Origin: Edolisoma coerulescens
Taxonomy: Eukaryota; Chordata; Aves; Passeriformes; Campephagidae
NCBI GenBank assembly: GCA_013397115.1
Contig: VWZW01007725.1
Coordinates: 806,245 to 870,244 of the forward strand
DNA: 64,000 nt
Direction of reading: 5' to 3'
Shown: piece by piece, positions 59,801-64,000 of the stretch
How positions within the stretch are numbered: the first letter of the stretch is position 1
Layout: the number at the start of each line of letters is the position of its first letter
The notes under the pieces: generated by a model
Seen by the model: only the letters and a program-made list of their open reading frames with translations
Database searches by the model: none
Told to the model about the DNA's origin: nothing
Translations under genes and position numbers: made by a program

Positions 59801-61897
59801 TTTCAATTTTCTGCAGGGGGAAACTTTAGAAACCATTACCACAGCAACTGTGTGCCTGTTCAGTGCCCAGCCTCAGCTAGCTGATCAAGTTCCTCCTCTT
59901 GGTCATCTTCACAAGATAATCCAGGCTATGAATCACAAGAACAATGCCATTCCTAAAAGTGCCATTCGTGTCATGCACATATTGTCAGACAATGAGGTAC
60001 TGAATCATCTAAGTGCTTGAGGGGAGAAAAGCATAGCTTGAGTTATTTGTATTGTTTAGTAGTGTTCCTAAAAGGGCATTATTTTAACTATAAATGCTGT
60101 GTAACAAGTGAGCAGGGGCCTATAGCTAACTAATGGAGAATTGATAGATTAAACACTGAGAAATTTATGGTGTTGGCTCACCATATCTTCAATAACCATT
60201 AATTTTGGCATAAAATAAAGTCCTTGGGATTTTTTCTCTCTCTACAGCTTTGTGTTAGAGCGATGGCATCACTGGAGACCATTGGCCCTCTCATGAATGG
60301 AATGAAGAAAAGATCAGATATAGTTGGGATAGCCTGTGAAGCACTGAATCGAATGTTTCAGAAGGAACAAACTGACTTAGTAGCCCAAGTAAGTAGTACA
60401 TTCTCAGACTGTAAAAATGTGGTGGTATTTTTATATTTGGGTATATCTAAACTGTTCAACTTAAATGGAATCTGGGAAGCCTTCTGGACACGTAACTAAT
60501 GTGCTTTTCTTGTTGGAAAAGTTTTTTGTCTAAAATGCAGACCTGTTCAAGGATGTTACCTGAGCATTGAAGCTTAATGCACAGGGTAGTGTTGTGTCCA
60601 CTGAGAAAGTGTAGTGGAATGCCAACTAATTCGGCTGAGTTTACACTTAGATAGAGCAGAACTGCTGGGCAGCGTCTTTGCTTTCTCTTGTTTGTATTCA
60701 TACAGCTCAAGAAAAATGGACTTGTCTTGGCATTTGTAGTAATAGCTGTTGGCACCTTTGGTTCACACTAATGCTAGTAATATAAAACATCTGTATGGAA
60801 CTTCCTGGTCTGTGTTCAGACAACTCATTTGGGTATGTTTGCAGGCTTTGAAAGCAGATTTGGTCCCTTATCTTCTAAAGCTGCTTGAAGGCGTTGGTCT
60901 TGAGAACCTGGAAAGCCCATCTGCAACAAAAGCTCAGATTGTTAAAAGTCTGAAATCCATGTCTCGCAGCCTGCAGTATGGGGAACAGGTGGGTACTGAC
61001 AAGTGCTTATCTGGGCTTTTGACACTTGGTAGATCAAACTCTGAACATCCCTTGTTCAATCTTCTGGCTGCTATGTGCATCATTCCACCTAAAATGTTAA
61101 CATCTTGCAACTACAAAATGATTATGGTTTGGAATGTCTTAATCTCTTGCTTATGGAGAAGTCATTGGTTCAATGCATGTGAAGAGCACTAATAAAAAAA
61201 GACAAATGCCAAGTGCAGAAATGTTCTGTGAGCTGGTTAGCTTTAACTGACAACTCTTCAGAACTTATGTAATTAATGTAAATTGCCTTTTGTTTTCTGA
61301 ATGAATACGTAACTGCAGCAGCATTATGGATGTATATTGACGTTGGTAAATTTGTCCCAGTAATTGCAGTAGTTCTTGATGCCTTTCTCTTACCCTTCTG
61401 TTGAAAGCTTTCTCAGGGAGAGGAAACTGGGAATAGGTCTTTCTTCCAAGTAGTCCCTATCTTCCTATAGTACAGGAAAAGTCTTGTTCTCCCTCAGCTG
61501 TCAGTGTGTGGCAAGGGGCTGCTTGCAGGGTTGCTTTTCCTTGTCACCTTTCTGGGGAATGAGGGACAAAGTCGAGTTACTAAATGACTTCTTTGAGCAT
61601 CATGTTCAGCTGTACAATTCACATGGAAAAGCAAGTCTCCCTGGAAATGTGTGTGAATTCCATATCACAGCCTAAACTACTGCCATGCTCTGTGGTGTAA
61701 TCCCTTCAGAATAGTTTGGCTCTAGGAAATGAGTTTGTTTGCCTAGAACATGACAAATGGTGCTTGCTCACTGTGTTAATCTCTTGAAATACTGTAGGTA
61801 AATGAAATTCTGTCCCGTTCTTCTGTGTGGAGTGCCTTCAAGGATCAGAAACACGACTTGTTCATTTCTGATACACAAACATCAGGATACCTCACAG
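16821..61897 (+). CDS. DNAJC13: DNAJC13 (RME-8), endosomal DnaJ co-chaperone; 54 coding exons, last exon outside window
   Basis: Joining 54 exons at GT-AG borders gives 6625 coding bases (2208 codons plus one base) without stop or frameshift. The translation matches the DNAJC13/RME-8 family throughout. Visible parts in order: an N-terminal phosphoinositide-binding stretch (Lys17, Trp20, Tyr24), a long helical-repeat region, IWN-type motifs near residues 775, 1202, 1643 and 1929, a GYF_2-like segment near 975-1028, and a J domain near 1300-1366 with HPD at 1332-1334. The family protein sits on early endosomes, stimulates Hsc70, binds SNX1 and the WASH subunit FAM21, and controls clathrin removal and retromer-dependent sorting; these roles are family knowledge. 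The last roughly 35 codons lie beyond the window. Residue numbers leave out the optional microexon at 34616. All introns are GT-AG and apart from those described separately hold nothing I recognise. Confidence 0.97.
16889..21180 (+). other. DNAJC13: Intron 2 of DNAJC13
   Basis: A 4.3-kb intron without recognisable mobile elements. It contains a 20-bp tandem pair at 20074-20113 and a perfect 9-bp inverted repeat at 20285-20304. Short open frames in it show no family similarity. Confidence 0.75.
20074..20113. repeat. 20-bp tandem pair in intron 2
   Basis: Two adjacent 20-base units beginning CAAGCAAACC differ at only two positions. This is a small slippage-type duplication without coding relevance. 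Confidence 0.8.
21181..21256 (+). CDS. DNAJC13: DNAJC13 exon 3 (residues 23-48)
   Basis: The acceptor TTCTAG and donor AATCAG|gtaact flank 76 bases. It encodes [19 protein letters not shown] and Tyr24, the third residue of the reported lipid-binding motif. Confidence 0.95.
21742..21891 (+). CDS. DNAJC13: DNAJC13 exon 4 (residues 49-98)
   Basis: The exon has 150 bases and both borders in phase 0. It encodes [20 protein letters not shown] and a basic stretch ending in the conserved [12 protein letters not shown]. This is part of the PH-like N-terminal region. Confidence 0.95.
22243..22284 (+). CDS. DNAJC13: DNAJC13 exon 5 (residues 99-112)
   Basis: A short 42-base exon between AAACAG and GGACGG|gtaagt, phase 0 on both sides, encoding [14 protein letters not shown]. 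Confidence 0.93.
23347..23547 (+). CDS. DNAJC13: DNAJC13 exon 6 (residues 113-179)
   Basis: The exon has 201 bases in phase 0 and follows CTCTGCAG. It encodes [20 protein letters not shown] and later [20 protein letters not shown]. The open frame continues past the donor AGATTG|gtgagt for about 150 bases but loses family similarity there. Confidence 0.95.
23772..23819. repeat. (TG)n microsatellite, about 24 units
   Basis: An almost uninterrupted TG run lies 225 bases downstream of exon 6 in intron 6. It is likely to be length-polymorphic. Confidence 0.97.
24656..24862 (+). CDS. DNAJC13: DNAJC13 exon 7 (residues 180-248)
   Basis: The exon has 207 bases in phase 0 and follows CTTGCAG. It encodes [20 protein letters not shown] through [10 protein letters not shown]. 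The next intron is only 85 bases long. Confidence 0.95.
24948..25043 (+). CDS. DNAJC13: DNAJC13 exon 8 (residues 249-280)
   Basis: The acceptor TTTTACAAG gives [20 protein letters not shown] and a donor at GGCGAG|gtaagg. An alternative in-frame acceptor, TTTCCTAG, lies 24 bases upstream and would add eight residues. The shorter form matches the usual family protein. Confidence 0.93.
25186..25277 (+). CDS. DNAJC13: DNAJC13 exon 9 (residues 281-311)
   Basis: The exon has 92 bases and follows TTTTTTAG. It encodes [20 protein letters not shown] and ends in a split Arg codon at GAAAG|gtaact. Confidence 0.95.
26081..26247 (+). CDS. DNAJC13: DNAJC13 exon 10 (residues 311-367)
   Basis: The exon has 167 bases between CATCCCAG and CTCCAA|gtaagc. 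It encodes [20 protein letters not shown]. Residue 336 is Ser (TCC at 26154), whereas human has Pro. Confidence 0.95.
26347..26426 (+). CDS. DNAJC13: DNAJC13 exon 11 (residues 367-393)
   Basis: The exon has 80 bases and follows TTTTCCAG. It encodes [20 protein letters not shown] and ends at CAAGAT|gtaaga. The following intron, at 79 bases, is the shortest in the gene. Confidence 0.95.
26506..26675 (+). CDS. DNAJC13: DNAJC13 exon 12 (residues 394-450)
   Basis: The exon has 170 bases between TAACCAG and CCAAA|gtaagt. It encodes [20 protein letters not shown] and [18 protein letters not shown], at the start of the helical-repeat region. Confidence 0.95.
27501..27600 (+). CDS. DNAJC13: DNAJC13 exon 13 (residues 450-483)
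   Basis: The exon has 100 bases and follows TTCAAAAG. It encodes [20 protein letters not shown] and ends CALMC at ATGTGT|gtaagt. Confidence 0.95.
27851..27958 (+). CDS. DNAJC13: DNAJC13 exon 14 (residues 484-519)
   Basis: The exon has 108 bases in phase 0 and follows TTTATAG. It encodes [20 protein letters not shown] and ends at CATGTG|gtaagt. Confidence 0.95.
28462..28617 (+). CDS. DNAJC13: DNAJC13 exon 15 (residues 520-571)
   Basis: The exon has 156 bases in phase 0 and follows AATTTCAG. It encodes [20 protein letters not shown] and ends GRTLFKLFQ at TTTCAG|gtaaga. The hydrophobic helical pattern fits an armadillo-like repeat. Confidence 0.95.
29338..29394 (+). CDS. DNAJC13: DNAJC13 exon 16 (residues 572-590)
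   Basis: A 57-base exon in phase 0 between GTTCTAG and ATAGAG|gtgaga, encoding [19 protein letters not shown]. Confidence 0.94.
30655..30776 (+). CDS. DNAJC13: DNAJC13 exon 17 (residues 591-631)
   Basis: The exon has 122 bases and follows TTTCCAAAG. It encodes [20 protein letters not shown] and ends in a split Arg codon at AATAG|gtatgt. Confidence 0.95.
31928..32003 (+). CDS. DNAJC13: DNAJC13 exon 18 (residues 631-656)
   Basis: The exon has 76 bases and follows TTTTTCAG. It encodes [20 protein letters not shown] and ends RIL at ATTTTG|gtaagt. Confidence 0.95.
33027..33122 (+). CDS. DNAJC13: DNAJC13 exon 19 (residues 657-688)
   Basis: The exon has 96 bases in phase 0 and follows TTTTTAG. 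It encodes [20 protein letters not shown] and ends KIAT at GCAACT|gtaagt. Confidence 0.95.
33263..33406 (+). CDS. DNAJC13: DNAJC13 exon 20 (residues 689-736)
   Basis: The exon has 144 bases in phase 0 and follows TTCTGCAG. It encodes [20 protein letters not shown] and ends MGIAQKE at AAAGAG|gtaaaa. Val722 is identical to human. The candidate microexon would be inserted directly after residue 736. Confidence 0.95.
33812..33893 (-). mobile_element. CR1 tail fragment, antisense
   Basis: AGAATCATAGAATGGCCTGG followed by GTTGGAAGGGACCTTAAAC is the reverse complement of a CR1 3' end. Only about 80 bases remain, in the intron upstream of the candidate microexon. Confidence 0.88.
34616..34630 (+). 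CDS. DNAJC13: Candidate 15-nt microexon of DNAJC13 (adds DRNNM)
   Basis: A 15-base segment lies between a good acceptor (a pyrimidine-rich tract ending CATAATCAG) and a good donor (ATATG|gtgagt). It is phase 0 on both sides, as are the surrounding exon 20 and exon 21 borders, so inclusion would add five residues (DRNNM) after residue 736 without disturbing the frame. The CT-rich upstream tract resembles PTB-type repressed exons. I recall a human DNAJC13 isoform five residues longer than the 2243-residue form, which would fit. Tissue use cannot be read from DNA. Confidence 0.65.
35134..35216 (+). CDS. DNAJC13: DNAJC13 exon 21 (residues 737-764)
   Basis: The exon has 83 bases and follows TTTTGCAG. 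It encodes [20 protein letters not shown], a markedly basic stretch, then NWDLFYY and a split Arg codon. Confidence 0.95.
36438..36591 (+). CDS. DNAJC13: DNAJC13 exon 22 (residues 764-815), first IWN motif
   Basis: The exon has 154 bases and follows TTTCTTAG. It encodes [20 protein letters not shown]; the IWN tripeptide lies at residues 775-777. This is the first of the IWN-type repeats characteristic of RME-8. It ends at TTCGAG|gtaaat. Confidence 0.96.
38741..38844 (+). CDS. DNAJC13: DNAJC13 exon 23 (residues 816-850)
   Basis: The exon has 104 bases and follows GTATTACAG. It encodes [20 protein letters not shown], then an acidic stretch and a split Ser codon at AGATC|gtgaga. Confidence 0.95.
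38922..39081 (+). CDS. DNAJC13: DNAJC13 exon 24 (residues 850-903), contains Asn855
   Basis: The exon has 160 bases and follows TTTTTTAG. It encodes [20 protein letters not shown]. Codon 855 is AAT (Asn) at 38935-38937, the position changed to Ser in the best-known human parkinsonism variant. It ends at GAAAGG|gtgaga. Confidence 0.96.
40017..40079 (+). CDS. DNAJC13: DNAJC13 exon 25 (residues 904-924)
   Basis: A 63-base exon in phase 0 after GCAACAG, encoding [20 protein letters not shown] and Lys924, with donor AATAAG|gtaagg. Confidence 0.94.
40415..40516 (+). CDS. DNAJC13: DNAJC13 exon 26 (residues 925-958)
   Basis: The exon has 102 bases in phase 0 and follows GTTAACAG. It encodes [20 protein letters not shown] and ends VPLQ at TTGCAG|gtatgt. 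Confidence 0.95.
40664..40768 (+). CDS. DNAJC13: DNAJC13 exon 27 (residues 959-993), start of GYF_2-like segment
   Basis: The exon has 105 bases in phase 0 and follows AACTTTTAG. It encodes [20 protein letters not shown], then [15 protein letters not shown]. The EWYFG and SGPFSFQE pattern from residue 975 resembles the GYF_2 family. Confidence 0.95.
41161..41363 (+). CDS. DNAJC13: DNAJC13 exon 28 (residues 994-1061)
   Basis: The exon has 203 bases and follows TTGCAATAG. It completes the GYF_2-like segment ([20 protein letters not shown], then GWRPLQ) and continues to MCGYFPS. An internal donor-like AAG|gtatgg at 41219 is ignored because its use would break the frame. Confidence 0.95.
41800..41884 (+). 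CDS. DNAJC13: DNAJC13 exon 29 (residues 1061-1089)
   Basis: The exon has 85 bases and follows TTTTTCAG. It encodes [20 protein letters not shown] and ends PHITQ at ACTCAG|gtaagt. Confidence 0.95.
42082..42206 (+). mobile_element. CR1 tail fragment, sense
   Basis: TTTCCACCCTTGGAGATACT, the CTCCTGGACATGGTC segment, GATGAGATGATCCCTTTCAAC and an ending ATTCTTTG follow the order of a CR1 3' end in sense orientation. It lies 149 bases upstream of exon 30. Confidence 0.75.
42355..42509 (+). CDS. DNAJC13: DNAJC13 exon 30 (residues 1090-1141)
   Basis: The exon has 155 bases and follows ATTTTCAG. It encodes [20 protein letters not shown] and a hydrophobic [15 protein letters not shown] stretch, ending in a split Arg codon. 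Confidence 0.95.
43440..43485 (+). CDS. DNAJC13: DNAJC13 exon 31 (residues 1141-1156)
   Basis: A 46-base exon after TCTTCTAG encoding [15 protein letters not shown], with donor GAAGAA|gtgagt. Confidence 0.94.
43663..43817 (+). CDS. DNAJC13: DNAJC13 exon 32 (residues 1157-1208), second IWN-type motif
   Basis: The exon has 155 bases and follows TTCTGTAG. It encodes [20 protein letters not shown] and ends with [10 protein letters not shown]. The IWS tripeptide at residues 1202-1204 is the second IWN-type motif. Confidence 0.95.
44425..44626 (+). CDS. DNAJC13: DNAJC13 exon 33 (residues 1208-1275)
   Basis: The exon has 202 bases and follows ACTTTTAG. It encodes [20 protein letters not shown] and ends FPDWPIKDP at GATCCT|gtaagt. 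Arg1266 is identical to human. Confidence 0.95.
45285..45400 (+). CDS. DNAJC13: DNAJC13 exon 34 (residues 1276-1314), J-domain helix I
   Basis: The exon has 116 bases and follows TTATTCAG. It encodes a charged lead-in ([18 protein letters not shown]), then [16 protein letters not shown], the start of the J domain at about residue 1300. A Gln codon is split at the donor GGCCA|gtaagt. Confidence 0.96.
46231..46309 (+). CDS. DNAJC13: DNAJC13 exon 35 (residues 1314-1340), J-domain helix II and HPD
   Basis: The exon has 79 bases and follows TTCCTGTAG. It encodes [20 protein letters not shown]. The HPD triad (CAC CCA GAC, 46283-46291, residues 1332-1334) is the signature that stimulates the Hsc70 ATPase, and it is intact. 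Confidence 0.98.
46890..47025 (+). CDS. DNAJC13: DNAJC13 exon 36 (residues 1341-1386), J-domain helix III
   Basis: The exon has 136 bases and follows ATTTGCAG. It encodes [20 protein letters not shown], completing the J domain, then [17 protein letters not shown]. It ends at GGAGG|gtaagc. Confidence 0.96.
48094..48278 (+). CDS. DNAJC13: DNAJC13 exon 37 (residues 1386-1447)
   Basis: The exon has 185 bases and follows CTTTCAG. It encodes [20 protein letters not shown] and ends ELRRESGIE at ATTGAG|gtaaat. Confidence 0.95.
48622..49476 (-). mobile_element. CR1 LINE copy, antisense, about 0.85 kb
   Basis: The copy starts with GAACTATTTAGGTTGGAAAAGACC and continues through the conserved antisense CR1 landmarks (CTGGGCAGCCTGTTCC, ACCTCCTTTTCTCAAGAC, GACCTGGCACTTCGCCTTG) to GTCATCTGCACACTGACTGA. 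It lies in the intron between exons 37 and 38. Reading frames on both strands are remnants. Confidence 0.92.
49692..49766 (+). CDS. DNAJC13: DNAJC13 exon 38 (residues 1448-1472)
   Basis: A 75-base exon in phase 0 after CCTCACAG, encoding [20 protein letters not shown] and then DMSVQ, with donor GTGCAG|gtgagt. Confidence 0.95.
49969..50088 (+). CDS. DNAJC13: DNAJC13 exon 39 (residues 1473-1512)
   Basis: The exon has 120 bases in phase 0 and follows TTTTGTAG. It encodes [20 protein letters not shown] and ends LYYGK at GGCAAG|gtgagt. Confidence 0.95.
50178..50582 (-). mobile_element. CR1 LINE fragment, antisense, about 0.4 kb
   Basis: TTTGTAGAATGGTTTGTGTTGG, AAACCCCCTGCCATGGGTAGG and CTCTGGGCAACCTGTTTCAG mark the antisense CR1 3' region. 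It begins 90 bases after exon 39. Confidence 0.92.
51305..51484 (+). CDS. DNAJC13: DNAJC13 exon 40 (residues 1513-1572)
   Basis: The exon has 180 bases in phase 0 and follows CCTCTCAG. It encodes [20 protein letters not shown] and ends KSEDSNHQ. Arg1516 (CGA at 51314) is identical to human. Confidence 0.95.
51819..51986 (+). CDS. DNAJC13: DNAJC13 exon 41 (residues 1573-1628)
   Basis: The exon has 168 bases in phase 0 and follows TTTTTCAG. It encodes [20 protein letters not shown] and ends KLAVVGPAE at GCTGAG|gtaagc. Confidence 0.95.
52596..52709 (+). CDS. DNAJC13: DNAJC13 exon 42 (residues 1629-1666), third IWN-type motif
   Basis: The exon has 114 bases in phase 0 and follows TTTCTTAG. It encodes [20 protein letters not shown]; the IWS tripeptide lies at residues 1643-1645. 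The donor is AAGAGA|gtaaga. Confidence 0.96.
53045..53161 (+). CDS. DNAJC13: DNAJC13 exon 43 (residues 1667-1705)
   Basis: The exon has 117 bases in phase 0 after the acceptor GCTTAAAG. It encodes [20 protein letters not shown] and ends [11 protein letters not shown]. The polypyrimidine tract is weak, but the phase and family match are clear. Confidence 0.94.
53690..53867 (+). CDS. DNAJC13: DNAJC13 exon 44 (residues 1706-1765)
   Basis: The exon has 178 bases and follows CTTCAAAG. It encodes [20 protein letters not shown] and ends NVIKHNP with a split Gly codon. Residue 1740 is Asn (AAT at 53792), whereas human has Glu. The open frame continues about 120 bases past the donor without family similarity. 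Confidence 0.95.
54952..55043 (+). CDS. DNAJC13: DNAJC13 exon 45 (residues 1765-1795)
   Basis: The exon has 92 bases and follows CTCTTGCAG. It encodes [20 protein letters not shown] and ends LVQQLALE at CTGGAG|gtaaaa. Confidence 0.95.
55402..55501 (+). CDS. DNAJC13: DNAJC13 exon 46 (residues 1796-1829)
   Basis: The exon has 100 bases and follows CTTTTGCAG. It encodes [20 protein letters not shown] and ends ALLHSLPS at TTCAA|gtacgt. Confidence 0.95.
56395..56469 (+). CDS. DNAJC13: DNAJC13 exon 47 (residues 1829-1854)
   Basis: A 75-base exon after CTTTGACAG encoding [20 protein letters not shown] and then AMAK, with split codons at both borders. Confidence 0.94.
56628..56740 (+). CDS. DNAJC13: DNAJC13 exon 48 (residues 1854-1891)
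   Basis: The exon has 113 bases and follows CTGTTACAG. It encodes [20 protein letters not shown] and ends ADKLVGPK at CCAAAG|gtaaga. Confidence 0.95.
57175..57344 (+). CDS. DNAJC13: DNAJC13 exon 49 (residues 1892-1948), fourth IWN motif
   Basis: The exon has 170 bases and follows TTTCTAG. It encodes [20 protein letters not shown] and later [20 protein letters not shown] lies at residues 1929-1931. A Glu codon is split at CTTGA|gtatgt. Confidence 0.96.
57713..57755 (+). CDS. DNAJC13: DNAJC13 exon 50 (residues 1948-1962)
   Basis: A 43-base exon after CTTTTTAAAG encoding [14 protein letters not shown], with donor TGGAAG|gtaaaa. Confidence 0.93.
58692..58865 (+). CDS. DNAJC13: DNAJC13 exon 51 (residues 1963-2020)
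   Basis: The exon has 174 bases in phase 0 after the acceptor AATTCAACAG. It encodes [20 protein letters not shown] and ends [10 protein letters not shown] at CCCCAT|gtaaga. Confidence 0.95.
59817..59996 (+). CDS. DNAJC13: DNAJC13 exon 52 (residues 2021-2080)
   Basis: The exon has 180 bases in phase 0 and follows TTTCTGCAG. It encodes [20 protein letters not shown] and ends HILSDNE at AATGAG|gtactg. Confidence 0.95.
60248..60388 (+). CDS. DNAJC13: DNAJC13 exon 53 (residues 2081-2127)
   Basis: The exon has 141 bases in phase 0 and follows CTCTACAG. It encodes [20 protein letters not shown] and ends KEQTDLVAQ at CCCAA|gtaagt. Confidence 0.95.
60845..60988 (+). CDS. DNAJC13: DNAJC13 exon 54 (residues 2128-2175)
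   Basis: The exon has 144 bases in phase 0 and follows GTTTGCAG. It encodes [20 protein letters not shown] and ends SLQYGEQ at GAACAG|gtgggt. Leu2170 is identical to human. Confidence 0.95.
61798..61897 (+). CDS. DNAJC13: DNAJC13 exon 55 (residues 2176-2209, last exon in window)
   Basis: The exon has 100 bases and follows TACTGTAG. It encodes [20 protein letters not shown] and ends GYLT with the first base of a Gly codon at CACAG|gttagt. The penultimate exon of the family gene ends at this point, so one further exon of about 35 codons is expected outside the window. Confidence 0.94.
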
Positions 61898-64000
61898 GTT
61901 AGTAACTCTTTCCTGTTTATGTCCTGAATTGTACTGAACTGTTACTTAATTGTCACACTGGACTCTGGAGATACCGTTTATCCCCAGGATCTAGTGCTAT
62001 CTTGTGGTCTGAACATTCAGTGCTGTAAAAATGCAGTAGGTTTTTAAAACACTTACTAGAAGGTAAAATTCTTGCTGGTTGAGAATGTATTTCCCTGCAT
62101 TTTGCTGTACATACTTAGCAATAGAATCTGGACACTGGTAAGACTTGCAAGTACTCTGTAGTGAGAAAGCGGAGATGCAATTGAAACTGGTGAATGACAG
62201 TAGCTTTCCATGCTTTCTCAGGATCAGTCTACTTCAGTTCTAGAACACAACTTTTTCCACAGTTGGAAGGATGTGGAAACTGTCTTCAGAATCGTTCAGA
62301 CTGTCTGTATTAGTCGGCTGTGTGAATTAACACTGCTTTAGTGTTAGGCAGGTAGTTGTACTGTTGGAAAAGTTGGAATGCTAATAGGTTGGAATTTGAG
62401 GCTGTGTTCCAGCCAGAATCAGTGGCCTGCCAGGGTGGCCTTGTGCCTGTATGCGGAGCTTGCAGCATATACCTCACTGCAGCAGTGGTGCACTTTGGGT
62501 GGGTCCCCTGCTGGTGCCACCGAGATTGAAATGGCACCCCAGAGGTGCCACCTCAGTCCCACTGGCAGTGAAGAAGAGCATTTTAGCTGTGTGTGCTGTG
62601 CACTGTGTGCACACTAAGGTTAGCAACTGATGGGAACTTCCTTGCACGGTGCAGACATAATCCCAGATCAGTTATGTCACAGGAAATCAAGTCCTGGTTC
62701 TTCCTTCGCTCATGCAGCACTTGACAGACACAAGTATCAGGGTCCAAAACATCACTATGACATAAAATATTTTCAGATATAGCAAATAATGACATTGCAG
62801 CAAACTTTGTCTAAAGCAACGCATTATGCAAACTTCTGACTCCACAGTAGCCATCAGCTGAACAAACACTTGGTCTTAAAAGGCTTTGCCTCACAGGTGA
62901 GGTTTTAAAGTCCTTTATGACAAGCCAGTGTGGACACATCCATGTGCCACTTGGAACTTTCTCATCTAACCCAGTATAGGAGTCTTGGTAAAGCTTTTGA
63001 GCATAACTGAACTAATGAGGTATAAATCAGATGGCCAAAGTTTTTCTTGCAAGATACTAGCATGTATTTTGAGAAAATGAAGCAAGAGCCTTTCAAGTCA
63101 GGAATTACACATTCTAGAAGTAGTTGCTTAAATTTTGAGAGTAGGTATTGATGCATTTTTTCACACAGGACTCCATACTTTAGCTCTGAACAGGAGTTTT
63201 CTGGGTTTTGTACCGTTTAATGCCACTTTGACAAAGAACACTGGAACTGATTCAGTTTGTACTGAATTTCCTTGGTATTTCATAAATACTATAAATTTAG
63301 AAATAGGAAGAAAATGCTGACTGATTACTGGCCAAGAACTGAAACTCTACCAGATGTGGTCAGGCTTGAGACTGGGGGCAACAGAGTTTTCCAATTGCCT
63401 TAAGGCCTATGCTGCTTTCATATTGCCTAATGTTTAAGTGCTTGCCAATGTAGAATGGAGATGCTGTACAAATGCAAAGTGTAGATGGAAACCAAGCTTT
63501 ATTTTTAACCTCTCTTATCTTGTATTCTGCCTTATGTCTTGCTTCAAATTGCTTTGCTATTTGCACTTCCCTTGAAACTTCCCTTGCTTATTTCTCTTCC
63601 CTCAGGTGTCTCTTCTCCTTCCCTTCTAACTGGCAGCAGTCCCCTTCACCTGAGAAGTGGGCTTTAGATCTGCTGTGTCAGGCAGCTTGCTAACTTCTGT
63701 GTAGCTCTCTAAAGCAGGTAGATACCACCTCACAGAACGCACGCTGCGCTCGCTGCATTCCGAGTAACAGATGCATGTCCTAGAGCTGTACAAATGCGTG
63801 GTCCCAAACTGCCCTACACCGATACACTTGCCTTCCTCGAGCACACAGGAGCACTACACTGGCTGGTACTTGCTGGTACTACACAGGAACTCAGCTTTGG
63901 AACTATGTTAGGAATCCTCCATAATGGAAAAGCTTGAGGCACAAGATAACTATGGGGAACTTTTGCACTAGGATGTGTGACAGTGGGTGTGACACTTGGC
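61898..64000 (+). other. DNAJC13: Start of the last DNAJC13 intron
   Basis: I read this stretch for the expected C-terminal exon (a glycine- and proline-containing tail) and did not find it. It contains a strong acceptor-like site at 63605 followed by a short in-frame segment ending in TAG. It also has a slightly GC-richer patch around 62440-62570 without recognisable coding similarity. No mobile element is evident. Confidence 0.7.

Noticed and set aside
63845..63900. A short stretch near the right end with threonine and glycine codons, considered as the missing last exon
   Set aside because: The translated order does not match the conserved C-terminal tail, and no suitable acceptor precedes it in the right phase.

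Overview
The window is vertebrate nuclear DNA, most probably from a bird. It holds interspersed CR1-type LINE fragments with the typical antisense head (tail octamers of the CATAGAAT type followed by a GGTTGGAAGGGACCTTAAA-like segment), compact GT-AG introns, an AT-rich background and one GC-rich CpG-island promoter interrupted by an assembly gap. I see no prokaryotic genes, CRISPR arrays, rRNA, tRNA or intact mobile element, and no sign of an undescribed multi-gene system.

One gene accounts for essentially all the coding content: DNAJC13 (RME-8), the large endosomal DnaJ co-chaperone, on the + strand. I traced 54 consecutive coding exons from the ATG at 16821 to the donor after 61897. Every exon joins the next in phase at GT-AG borders. 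They give 2208 codons plus one base, with no internal stop or frameshift. The family is about 2243 residues long in mammals, so only the final exon (about 35 codons and the 3' UTR) is missing, beyond position 64000.

Layout. 1-8450: intergenic DNA without recognisable exons, with one CR1 fragment, a 50-bp tandem duplication and several hairpin-forming inverted repeats. 8460-9400: CpG island with a decamer repeat, a G-quadruplex motif, a 139-base N gap, a GC box, a YY1-type element and the probable untranslated first exon. 9224-16807: intron 1, with two CR1 copies. 16808-23547: exons 2-6 (N-terminal lipid-binding region). 24656-44626: exons 7-33 (helical-repeat region, first two IWN motifs, GYF_2-like segment) plus a 15-bp in-frame candidate microexon. 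45285-47025: exons 34-36 (J domain with HPD). 48094-61897: exons 37-55 (C-terminal helical-repeat region with the last two IWN motifs). 61898-64000: start of the last intron.

In the cell, the product would recruit and stimulate Hsc70 on early endosomes. It works with SNX1/retromer and the WASH complex to disassemble clathrin and keep recycling and degradative domains apart. The observations most worth checking are the microexon, an alternative acceptor adding eight residues, a possible alternative last exon, the upstream ORFs, and how residues reported as human parkinsonism variants appear in this bird.
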